A stretch of DNA of 19,858 nt, from positions 1 through 19,858 of the forward strand of contig CAWKFA010000007.1 of NCBI GenBank assembly GCA_963848825.1. Reading direction: 5' to 3'. Below, in pieces: positions 8,357 to 15,651 of the stretch. The notes under the pieces are model-generated. The model saw nothing but the letters and a program-made list of their open reading frames with translations. It did not search any database and had not been told where the DNA came from. Position 1 is the first letter of the stretch. Each line of letters begins with the position of its first letter. Source of the DNA: CAVVSQ01 sp963848825. Its GTDB lineage: Bacteria > Planctomycetota > Planctomycetia > Gemmatales > Gemmataceae. Position numbers and translations under genes: made by a program.

Positions 8357-8815
8357 TCAGGGAATTCGCGTCATTTTGATGACTTTGCCGCGCTCGTCGT
8401 CGACCTCGAGTTCTCTGTCGCCGAGCTTGCGGATTACTTGCACGCTGACGTGCTCTTCGCCGGTCTGGGGATGTCGGGTGGTAAAGTGGATCTTATCACC
8501 TTCGACTCGGACGTCGGCATCCATGATCCGCAGGTTGCCGTTGTCGTTCAAGCGGCCGATCATCTTGCCGCTGCGCTGGAACTCGAAAACCGCTTCCTTG
8601 AATTCTGGAGGTCCCTGGGTTACTTCCCAGGTGCCGACAAGTTCTCGTGGAAGCTTATTCCAGACCACGAATTCCATGATCGCCCAGGTAGCACCGGCGG
8701 CGAGGAGCAGGCCGACGCCAAGTACGACCCAACGCATGGGGGACGACCGCGGACGCGCGGCTGGAACAAGTTGCTGCGGCGCGGCATGCTTTTTGTTTTT
8801 GGTGGGGTGTTTCAT
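8357..8815 (-). CDS. Membrane-anchored 'VGTW' lipocalin-like protein (copy 2)
   Basis: Encodes 152 residues. It has a basic N-terminus (MKHPTKNKKH), a membrane helix (MRWVVLGVGLLLAAGATWAIMEF, about residues 27-49), then NKLPRELVGTWEV, FEFQRSGKMIG, VEGDKIHFTTRHPQTGEEHV and QVIRKLGDRELEVDDERGKVI. The layout matches the protein at 3430-3951 piece by piece (VGTW; G-K/T-M-I; VEGD; NPNTG/HPQTG; V-Q-V/M-IR; E-V/I-D/E-D; V-I/L-MTR/MER). The two are clear paralogues of the planctomycete TIGR03066/03067 type. Function is unknown; a small beta-barrel outside the membrane is the best guess. No good Shine-Dalgarno sequence precedes the ATG. A hairpin lies about 25 bp upstream, so this gene may begin a new transcript. 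Confidence 0.75.
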   Translation of the reverse strand: MKHPTKNKKHAAPQQLVPAARPRSSPMRWVVLGVGLLLAAGATWAIMEFVVWNKLPRELVGTWEVTQGPPEFKEAVFEFQRSGKMIGRLNDNGNLRIMDADVRVEGDKIHFTTRHPQTGEEHVSVQVIRKLGDRELEVDDERGKVIKMTRIP

Positions 8816-8840
8816 GACTAAAAAAGGGTAAGGAAAAGGA

Positions 8841-8862
8841 GAGCCCGAAGGAGATCGGGCTC
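8841..8862 (-). terminator. Hairpin downstream of the Gly-rich protein gene
   Basis: GAGCCCGA (8841-8848) pairs perfectly with TCGGGCTC (8855-8862) over a six-base loop. On the minus strand it is followed by TCCTTTTCC. It lies 17 bp after the stop of the Gly-rich gene, so it fits a rho-independent terminator, though the T tract is interrupted. It may divide the sulfatase block into two transcripts. Confidence 0.65.
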
Positions 8863-8878
8863 ACGAAGAAATCGTCGC

Positions 8879-10193
8879 TCAATTCTTTTCTTTCGGTTCT
8901 TCAATACGAACCAGGCTGAATTGCATGCTGCGTTCCGGACTGTAATGTACCAGCATCGTGGTCGCTTCCTCGGTGAGATTGGCGATACCGGCTTCATAAA
9001 CGGGGGACTTGCGGTCCCCTACGGTCCAGGCGGCGCGCTGGGTTTTCTGGTCGACGGAACCGAAGAGGGGAGAGGAAGAATCAGTGACGGCGTCGTAATA
9101 ATTGCCGCGAATCACGCCCTGCTTGTTGATCGCAAGCTGGAAAATATTATTGGAGGTCTTTTCCTCTCCCTGAACCATGGCGAACACGCCGAGCGGGAAC
9201 CATTCTTCTTCCTTGGTGGTCTTGGCGTCGCGCCCGGCGTCGGCCAGAATGGTTGCTTGCTGGGCGTATTGCTGCGCGGTCGCCGCCGGTTCGCCGTTGA
9301 TCACTACGCTGTCGTTGTCGTAGACAACCGTCGTGCCATAATCGTAGTAGATGGGCTCGGCGGGATAGGCTGCATAACTGCTGTAGGCTCCCCACGTCGC
9401 AGCGCACCAAACTGTTCTGGCAGTCCAACCGGCGGCCAACCAGGCGCCCGGATATTGAGCATACCACGCGGGGCGAAAGGCCGGGTAGGAAGCGACACCC
9501 CGGCGGCACGTAGGCGCCCTGGCCACTAATGGCGGCGGTAGAGCGGTAGTAGGTTCCCCCGGCACCGGCGGCAACCGTGGTACGGCCAGCGACGGCGCCG
9601 TAAGATCCGGCGACAGCACCGTAGCGGGTCGCGCCGCCATAGACGCCGCCGGGCCCCGAGGCGACGCCAGCCTTGGTTGATCCTCCGACGACGCCTTGCG
9701 GTCCGACGGCAACGCCGCTCCTGGAAACCGCGGCGAAGGAACCGCCCGGGCCGGAGCCCGCGGTGACACTCGATCTGCCGGCGACCGCATTGCCGCCCGG
9801 GCCCATGGCCGCGCCGCCAGTGCCGACCTTGGTGGCTTGCTTGCCGCCTGGAGTGGTGACCTGCACGCCGCCGACATAACGACCGGCAGTCGTGCCGCCA
9901 CCCGTCGTGCCGCCAGCCGCGACGCCTTTGTAGTTTAGGGTAGATCCACCTTTGGTGGTGTAACCGCCGCTGGCACTGCCGGCCTGCCCGTAGCCGCCGC
10001 GTGCACCGACCACCGAGCTTGAGCTACGTGTACTGACGCCACCGCCGTAAGATTGCGCGACCCCGCCGCCGCCGACGGGCCGTGCGGCGAAGCCGCCGCC
10101 GCCACCGCCGCCCCGGCCGCGACCCGTGGATTCAGGACTCAGGAAGGCCAACAAGGCAGCCAGGATGCTAAAGATAAGAATGAGCTTTTTCAT
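8879..10193 (-). pseudogene. Gly-rich secreted protein with conserved C-terminal domain, one frame break
   Basis: About 437 residues in two frames. From ATG 10193 it has a signal peptide (MKKLILIFSILAALLAFLSP), then a low-complexity Gly/Ala/Thr/Ser region of about 210 residues (runs of G, GPGG, VAGRTTVAAG). The frame changes at the CCCC run 9498-9501, where one extra base would explain the break (YVPPG then VASYPAFRPAWYAQYPGAW). The second frame carries PIYYDYGTTVVYDNDSVVING, AQQYAQQATILAD, EEEWFPLGVFAMVQGEEK, INKQGVIRGNYYD, GSVDKTQRAAW-like and MLVHYSPERSMQFSLVRIEEP. This C-terminal domain is what I recall from planctomycete proteins annotated 'mu-protocadherin cell-surface protein'; that name says nothing about function. 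It is exported, possibly to the cell envelope. GAGAA lies upstream of the start. Confidence 0.78.
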
Positions 10194-10240
10194 GGCAATT
10201 CTCGGTAATCTTGAGGAGTAGCCGACCATCGACGCCACGA

Positions 10241-11212
10241 TTATTCCTGTGCCTTGACGCGCCCGACCCGGATGGGGCCGATGTCCGGTAGTTGGACACC
10301 GTCCAGGGAACGCTCGACCGATTGAAAGGTGAGAGCGTCGTTGTCGATTTGGGTGAAGATATTGGTCGCCGACAGCGTGGCGCCATCGGGGAGGACGGCG
10401 GCCGAATCTTGCATCCACTTCTTGCCATCGCGCGTCCAGGACGCTTCGCCAAAGCTGCCGTCGGGATCAAAGGCCCAGGACCGGATTTGGCCCGACGCCG
10501 CGTCCCTACCGATCATTTGAAAGCCGCTGATGTTCTTTTCTTTGGTCTTGATGCTGAAGTTGACGCGAATGTAGTTCTTCTCCCCCCACCATTCATAAGT
10601 CGTATACACCTCGGTGTCGTCGCACTTGGCAGACCAGGTACCGATCAGCCAATCGAGATCGCGAATGGATGCTCCTTCGGAAGGGAATTCACGGACGATG
10701 GCCATCAACCATTTTCCGCCTTCGCGGACGTGGAGCACGCTATACTTGCTCGTGGTCGCCTGCTCTTTGCCAGATTGAACTTTGAAGTACCCCTCTTCGA
10801 TGGCGGTGTCCTTGGATGGAAAACGCACCGAGTCGACCTGGATGTCGATCTTGACCTTGGTCTTTCGCCCCGCGAAATTTCCAGCATATTCCTTGTCGAT
10901 CGCTTCCCGGCCGCGCAGCGTGGTGCCATCGTCGGCGATGTATTCGCCGTTCTCGGTCCAGTGAGCCGCCAGAGCCTTGGCGTCCCCCTTCTCGAACGCC
11001 GCGACAAAGCTGCGGACAGACTTCTGGATGGCGGCGCGATCGTCGGCGGAGTCATCCTTGATCGCTGGCTTCGGCTCCGTTTTCTTCTTGAACTTGCCAG
11101 CTTGTGCATTTACGGGCACCGACGGCTCCCCAACCAACAGAAAACCGGTGGACACGGCCAGAACTGTCAGGCCGAGGGTGGTCCAAAAGGCTCGTTTGCC
11201 AAACCACTTCAT
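10241..11212 (-). CDS. SgcJ/EcaC-family (SnoaL-like) secreted protein
   Basis: Encodes 323 residues. An N-terminal signal (KRAFWTTLGLTVLAVSTGFLLV, with QA before the mature part) suggests export. Residues about 53-170 form a SnoaL-like/NTF2-like domain of the SgcJ/EcaC kind: DDRAAIQKSVRSFVAAFEKG, DAKALAAHWTENGEYI, LRGREAIDKEY, SKYSVLHVREGGKWLMA. A second domain follows from about residue 178 (LDWLIGTWSAKCDD...TYEWWGEKNYIRVNF...IGRDAASGQIRSWAFDPDG), resembling the 'GTW' beta-barrel of DUF1579-like proteins. Such two-domain proteins are abundant in planctomycetes; a ligand-binding or small-molecule role is assumed but unproven. AAAGGAG lies 6 bp before the ATG, a strong site. It is encoded 47 bp upstream of the Gly-rich gene and about 18 bp after the 4-TM gene, so the three are probably co-transcribed. 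Confidence 0.85.
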   Translation of the reverse strand: MKWFGKRAFWTTLGLTVLAVSTGFLLVGEPSVPVNAQAGKFKKKTEPKPAIKDDSADDRAAIQKSVRSFVAAFEKGDAKALAAHWTENGEYIADDGTTLRGREAIDKEYAGNFAGRKTKVKIDIQVDSVRFPSKDTAIEEGYFKVQSGKEQATTSKYSVLHVREGGKWLMAIVREFPSEGASIRDLDWLIGTWSAKCDDTEVYTTYEWWGEKNYIRVNFSIKTKEKNISGFQMIGRDAASGQIRSWAFDPDGSFGEASWTRDGKKWMQDSAAVLPDGATLSATNIFTQIDNDALTFQSVERSLDGVQLPDIGPIRVGRVKAQE

Positions 11213-11229
11213 GGAAAGCTCCTTTTGAA

Positions 11230-11631
11230 TTATTTCTTGATAAGTGAGGAATCGCCCGCGTTAGACCAAAGACAGACGCCACACCAAACTCCAAGCGCCG
11301 AATGCATAAGGGTCGCCGGCCAAAGGCCTACTCCGTCGAACGCATACTCGAAATGGCCATGAATGAGCACAATTGGCACCGCAAGGTTGTAGATCAACAG
11401 CGCGACGACCTGCCCCGACAAGGCAAGGCAGTCGCCATTTCTGGCCAGCCAGCAGGCAACCGAAATCGCTATCAACGCGCTGCCCGCGATTCGTGCCAAT
11501 GCCAGCGATTCCAGGGACGAGAGGCCGTTGCCAAGCAGGATCTCGGCAATCAAAGACGGAATGGTCAGCAACGCCACCCCAGTCCCCAATTCTATCAAAG
11601 CGGACACGGCCAGTAATGCCCTGGTGCTCAC
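11230..11631 (-). CDS. Small 4-TM membrane protein, unknown family
   Basis: Encodes 133 residues from GTG 11631. The frame is open back to 11727, but the upstream part (MFFFPMCRGG...) is unlike a membrane-protein start, whereas AAAAGGAACC lies just before the GTG. Four hydrophobic helices can be seen: ALLAVSALIELGTGVALLTI, LARIAGSALIAISVACWLA, VVALLIYNLAVPIVLIHG and WPATLMHSALGVWCGVCLW. The motif ALIELGTG near the start and GLWPA...H in helix 4 recall a widespread, uncharacterised small membrane family. No catalytic residues stand out. It lies 114 bp after sulfatase 3 and about 18 bp before the SgcJ/EcaC-like gene, in the same direction. Confidence 0.72.
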   Translation of the reverse strand: MSTRALLAVSALIELGTGVALLTIPSLIAEILLGNGLSSLESLALARIAGSALIAISVACWLARNGDCLALSGQVVALLIYNLAVPIVLIHGHFEYAFDGVGLWPATLMHSALGVWCGVCLWSNAGDSSLIKK

Positions 11632-11745
11632 GTCACCGGTTCCTTTTTTGCCGTTTACCTGATCACCCGCATGACGCGGCGTGCCGCGGAAGCTGCTGCC
11701 TCCGCGGCACATCGGAAAAAAAAACACATGATACCAGAGTGCCGC

Positions 11746-14252
11746 TCAATCGCGATCCGGCGCCTTGGGTGTCGCATGCTGGTCGTTGCCAACCTCCACG
11801 ATCACGTGGCGGATCACTCCTCCCGTGAAGGGGAAATTGCTCCCCATGTAATCAAGACTGACTGCCGAGAGCGTGTCTCTGCCGACGGAAAGACCGTCGC
11901 CGGAGAGCGAGTAGCCAATGGGCACGGTTACGGGAAGGTCCCCGGTACCCGCAACCTTATCGTTTATATATAGCGTCACGGTGCCGGGAGCGCCCTTGCC
12001 GAGTTTGAAGTCGGGCGGGCCGGTCTTTTTGAATTCCATCCGCAGCGTAACTTTCCCGCTGGGGACCTTCTCTTTGGAGATGACCTTGTACTCCTTGATG
12101 CCCACGTAGTTGTGGGAATATTGAAGCTTCTGGTCCTTGTTGATGAAGAAGGAATAGCCGGCGAAGGTGCCGCCGTTGGCGAGCAAGACTCCCTTGGCGC
12201 CGTCCTTGCCGATCTGGACTTCCGCGGTGATGGTATGGGAGCGATTGCGGACGTCGGCCGCGTTGGAGCCATCCATTTCCCCCGTTCCGGGATAATAGAC
12301 GTACTTGTCACGCGGCGCGGACAACTGCGGTCGCGGGGTAATGAGGCGTAACTGCAAGGTGGAATCCACCGGGAAGACCTTGTACTTGCTCGCCTGCATG
12401 AACCACATCTGCTTCAACTGTTCGAGCTTTGCCGGGTTCTTTGCAGCCAGATCTTTCGCTTCGGAAAAATCTTCGTTCAGATTGAACAGCATCCACGGGG
12501 CCTTATCCAGGTATTCCGCCGTGGTCGGTTCGCCGGAGGGCCAATTGGGAGGCGCCGACGTGGGCCCGCCAGCCGTCGAGCTGGATGGCCCGCGAGCCGA
12601 GCATCTCGAAGTACTGCGCCTCGCGTGGCAACGGTGCTTTCGGATTGTCGAAGGTTCCGGCGAAGCTGACTCCTTCGATGGGCGCCTGGGCCGCTCCATT
12701 GATCGACGACGGCATCTTCAGTTTGAGCACGTCGAGGGTGGTCGGCACCAGGTCGATGGCATGGACGAACTGCTCGCGAATGGCGTCCTTGGCCTTGATG
12801 CCCTTGGGCCAGTGGACGATGCACAGATCGGAGGTGCCGCCGCGGGTCACGATCTGTTTCCATTTGCGGAACGGCGTGTTGGTCGCCCAGGCCCAACCCC
12901 ACGAGTAATGCGGATAGGTGCTCGGTCCGCCCCATTCCTTGAGGTGCTTCAGGTTCAAATCGATCGTTTGCGGCACGTTGTTCAGGAACAGGTTCTCGCT
13001 GAAGGAACCGTGCGGCCCTCCCTCGGAGCTGGCGCCGTTGTCGGACACAGTGATGATCAACGTGTTGTCGAGCTGGCCCATATCGTCCAGGAACGTGACC
13101 AGATCGCCGACGTAATGATCGACGTACGTAAGATACGCCGCGTACACTTCCATCTCATGGGAGTAGAGCTCCTTCTCTTGCTTGGTCAGCTTGGCCCACT
13201 CAGGAACCATGGGATCGCGTGGCGACAGATTGGGTGCCGGCGGGACAGATGCCCATCTTGATCTGATTGGCCAGGGCTTTCTCGCGATAATCGTCCCAGC
13301 CGGCGTCGAACTTGCCCTTGTACTTGGCGATCCATTCCGGGGGGGCATGGTGCGGAGCATGGCAGGCGCCGGGAGCGTAGTAGAGGAAGAACGGCCGATC
13401 CGGCGCGACCTGTTTGATGTCGGCGATAAACTCCTTGGCTTTGTCGGTCAGATCGGGAACATTATGATAACCCTGCTCCGGCGTCTTCGGCGGCTTGACG
13501 AAGTGGTTGTCATAGGTCAGCCACGGATAATACTGATCGGTGTCGCCGCCGAGAAAGCCGTAGTAGCGATCGAAGCCACGACCGAGCGGCCACCATTTGC
13601 GGTTGGCGGCCAAGCTCATGTCTTCCGCTGGCGTCAAATGCCATTTGCCGATCGCGAGGGTGGACCAGCCGAAGGGCGTCAGCATTTCGGAGAGCATGCC
13701 GTGGGCGAGCGGCACGCGGCCGTTGTAGCCCGGGAAGCCGGTCGAAATCTCGGTAATGCCGGCCATGGCATTGGAGTGATGGTTACGGCCGGTCAGGAAG
13801 CAAGATCGGCTCGGCGAGCAAAGGGCGGTCGTGTGGAAGTTATTGTAGCGCACGCCATTCTTGGCCAGTTTGTCCAGATGAGGCGTCTCGCAGACGGGGG
13901 AGCCGTAGCAGCCGAGGGCCGCGAAACCAACATCATCGAGGACGATGTACAGGACGTTAGGAGCGCCCAGGGGAGCCGTGGCTTGCGGCGGCCAGTCGGG
14001 AATCGATTCGGCGATAGTCTGGCCAATCTTTCCTTTGAAGGGCGGCTGGCCTGGCGGCGGAGTCACAGGGCCCGTATCGGTCGTCCCCGGAGGAGAGAAG
14101 ATGCCGCCTGCGTCTTTCTTCTTGGGTGCCGTTTCGTCCTGGGCGGCCTGGGCTAATTGGCCCGGCATGAACGCCCGGTAGCTCGCCACCCCAAAGCCCA
14201 GCAACCCGCCAAGCAACAGGACCGCGGCAAATTGTAGATTTCTCGCACTCAT
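11746..14252 (-). pseudogene. Arylsulfatase 3, family S1, long form (two frame breaks)
   Basis: About 834 residues, read in three frames: 14252 to about 13235, about 13234 to 12556, and about 12555 to 11746. Piece 1 has a hydrophobic export signal (FAAVLLLGGLLGFGVASY), a Pro/Gly linker, metal ligands D106-D107 in VLYIVLDDVG, and intact C-S-P-S-R (C145, R149), followed by LTGRNHHS. It also has YGFLGGDTDQYYPWL and DRPFFLYYAPGACHAPHH. Piece 2 carries LSPRDPMVPEWAKL, SDNGASSEGG and PIEGVSFAGTFDN. Piece 3 starts PNWPSGEPTTAEY and ends in a beta-sandwich domain (GVIRHVIVEVG), as in sulfatase 1. The breaks lie at the GGG run 13232-13234 and near 12548-12558; each equals +1 or -2. The start has GAGGAGC upstream. 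It is a distant paralogue of sulfatase 1 and was probably exported, releasing sulfate from polysaccharides or other esters (substrate unknown). Confidence 0.87.
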
Positions 14253-14401
14253 GGAAAACTGCTCCTCATATTAGCACAAGAGATAACGGCGTGGATTACT
14301 TATAGCGCTGGGAAAACAGGGTCAGACCCCCCTCGCATGCGGCATTTAGCTCCGCCAGAAACTGTAGTTCTACTCGCGCTGCCAACAGGTCCCAATATTG
14401 A
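14253..14401. other. Spacer with a GGGTCAGACCC near-palindrome
   Basis: The gap between sulfatase 3 and the NPYTG gene contains GGGTCAGACCCCCC at about 14320-14333, preceded by TGGGAAAACA. Its minus-strand reading resembles '...GSDPVFPAL*'. I recall this phrase from many environmental genomes, apparently as a mobile or REP-like short repeat. With one copy visible here it cannot be called a repeat family. Confidence 0.35.
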
Positions 14402-14968
14402 TTAGCGTCGGCGCGTGCTGCTGGTATGAACGGCAGTATTGCCTGTGTAGGGATTGTGATACGCCTGGGCACTCGACGTGTTACCGGTGAGGGGATTGTG
14501 ATAGGAAGCACTCGCCGCACTCCCGCCTGTCATGGAGTTGTGTGCCGATGAGGTGTGCTCGGCAGCACCGGTGTAGGGGTTGTAAGCCGACTGCGATTGA
14601 GCGTGAAACCCGTCGGCGCTGGTGACAGTCCTGGAACTGGCGGCGGTTCCGGTGTAGGGATTATAGGTCGGCTGTTCATGCGCCACATTTCCTGTGTAGG
14701 TGTTGGTAGTTGTCGCCGACACTCCCCTGGCACCGGTGTAAGGATTATAGGCCGCCTGTTCATGCGCCACATTACCTGTGTAGGTGTTGGTAGTCGTCGC
14801 CGACACTCCTCTGGCACCGGTGTAGGGATTGGAGGCCGTTGTGACGGAAGCGCTTGTCCCCGTATACGCATTGTAGCCAGCCTGGTGTTGGGCCGTCGTC
14901 CTTGCCGGCTTAAGGGCCATCAAGCCGATGAAGGCGACGCCGCACAGTAAGAGGATCTTGCGATTAAT
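14402..14968 (-). CDS. Secreted NPYTG-repeat protein, apparent ATT start
   Basis: Encodes about 188 residues built around repeats of Y-N-P-Y-T-G and variants (NAYTG, NTYTG, NPLTG, NSMTG), at least ten times, with Ala/Ser/Thr/His-rich spacers. Two copies of a 28-residue unit are almost identical. The nearest ATG (14923) falls in the middle of a hydrophobic segment. Reading upstream gives INRKILLLCGVAFIGLMALK, a textbook signal peptide, whose first codon is ATT at 14968. An in-frame stop lies just before it and no ATG/GTG/TTG intervenes. AAAGGA sits 8 bp ahead of the ATT. The start is therefore ATT, or an ATG altered by mutation or read error. The product should be exported and is probably structural or surface-associated; no enzyme motif is present. 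It is encoded upstream of sulfatase 3 and about 90 bp after the small secreted protein. Confidence 0.72.
   Translation of the reverse strand: MNRKILLLCGVAFIGLMALKPARTTAQHQAGYNAYTGTSASVTTASNPYTGARGVSATTTNTYTGNVAHEQAAYNPYTGARGVSATTTNTYTGNVAHEQPTYNPYTGTAASSRTVTSADGFHAQSQSAYNPYTGAAEHTSSAHNSMTGGSAASASYHNPLTGNTSSAQAYHNPYTGNTAVHTSSTRRR
14672..14839 (-). repeat. Two tandem 84-bp units inside the NPYTG gene
   Basis: Units at 14672-14755 and 14756-14839 differ at only a few positions over most of their length; the second diverges near its far end. Each encodes NPYTGARGVSATTTNTYTGN plus VAHEQ and two linker residues. The period of 84 bp keeps the frame. Looser single NPYTG motifs flank the pair on both sides. 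Confidence 0.85.
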
Positions 14969-14976
14969 GGGTGTGG

Positions 14977-14982
14977 TCCTTT
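14977..14982 (-). promoter_or_regulatory. Ribosome-binding site that fixes the ATT start
   Basis: On the minus strand this reads AAAGGA and lies 8 bp before the ATT at 14968. It supports a translation start there rather than at the internal ATG 14923, which has no such site and would split the signal peptide. Confidence 0.6.
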
Positions 14983-15015
14983 CTGATTACGCACGAAGAA
15001 AAGAAAAACGAGATA

Positions 15016-15039
15016 GGCCCCCGGCAGGACCGGGGGGCC
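15016..15039 (-). terminator. Rho-independent terminator after the small secreted protein gene
   Basis: GGCCCCCGG (15016-15024) pairs with CCGGGGGGCC (15030-15039) with one bulged base and a five-base loop. On the minus strand it is followed by TATCTCGTTTTTCTTTT. It lies 21 bp past the stop of the gene at 15061-15375. This is the strongest terminator in the window and likely separates that gene from the NPYTG gene. Confidence 0.8.
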
Positions 15040-15060
15040 TTTGGCTTTCGGTGCGCTGTT

Positions 15061-15375
15061 TTACTTGGCAGCCTTGGTGATCTTGATCGTTTCGGAGCCA
15101 ACCTGGCTGAGATCAACCGAGGCACGCAACTTCAGGTCGTCGCCGACTTTGCCGTCCTTGTCCACCGTATAGAAGTAAATCGTGTTCTTGACGTTGTCGG
15201 TGACGAGCAGGTTATGCCCTTGTGTCTCGACAATGGTGTAGTGCGGATTCGCGCCGATGCCACCCATGCCACCCTTGCCGCCTTGGCCCTGGGCCGTGTC
15301 ATGATTCGTAAGAACCAAAGTCGCCGAAATCAGGAACGCGCCCACAACGAACAACACGCCATTTTTCCAACTCAT
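15061..15375 (-). CDS. Small secreted protein, unknown function
   Basis: Encodes 104 residues. The N-terminus KNGVLFVVGAFLISATLVLT is a signal peptide or membrane anchor. A Gly-rich linker (GQGGKGGMGGIGA) follows, then a compact domain: HYTIVETQGHNLLVTDNVKN, TIYFYTVDKDGKVGDDLKLR, ASVDLSQVGSETIKITKAAK. The last part looks like a small beta domain with 'Y-F/Y-x-VDKDG' strands; I recall similar short proteins in planctomycete genomes, without a function. GAGGAGA lies 7 bp before the ATG, a strong site. It is the first gene of the minus-strand block, with its own terminator after it. The IS element is inserted about 156 bp upstream of its start and may have altered its promoter. Confidence 0.75.
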   Translation of the reverse strand: MSWKNGVLFVVGAFLISATLVLTNHDTAQGQGGKGGMGGIGANPHYTIVETQGHNLLVTDNVKNTIYFYTVDKDGKVGDDLKLRASVDLSQVGSETIKITKAAK

Positions 15376-15531
15376 TGCGAAGTCTCCTCAAATGTGGAAG
15401 CTATTAGAAGCGGATCTCAGGCTCTGAACGTCAAAGTCTGAGGCTTGTACGAAAAAATCGAAATTCGGGTAATTTCCTGGGTTCAACCACTGGCCAACGA
15501 CCAAAGGAGAATGTCGCCGCGAATCGAGTAT

Positions 15532-15539
15532 CTAAAAAG
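15532..15539. repeat. Left target-site duplication of the IS
   Basis: CTAAAAAG here is repeated exactly at 16927-16934. Eight base pairs is the usual duplication length of the ISL3 family. Confidence 0.9.
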
Positions 15540-15563
15540 GGCTCTTCGTGAAGTCGAGTGGGT
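15540..15563 (+). repeat. Left terminal inverted repeat of the ISL3 element
   Basis: 24 bp, identical to the reverse complement of 16903-16926. It begins GGCTCTTCG and ends GAGTGGGT. Confidence 0.93.
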
Positions 15564-15651
15564 GAATTTAGGCGTCCAGACCCCCTGAGAGCTGATTATT
15601 TGCTGCAAAAACGTTCTTTTCTTTCGAGGGGAAATCTGTATTGATGGACCT

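Noticed and set aside
10292..11362. A 356-codon plus-strand open frame opposite the SgcJ/EcaC-like gene
   Set aside because: Shadow of a GC-rich gene. The minus-strand product has a signal peptide, a SnoaL-like domain and a strong ribosome-binding site; this one has none.
12305..14156. Long plus-strand open frames opposite sulfatase 3 (12305-13261 and 13182-14156)
   Set aside because: Both are complementary to conserved sulfatase sequence and show no domain of their own.
14402..14923. CRISPR-like array
   Set aside because: The repeats are coding, keep the reading frame, have an 84-bp period and no uniform short repeat/spacer structure.
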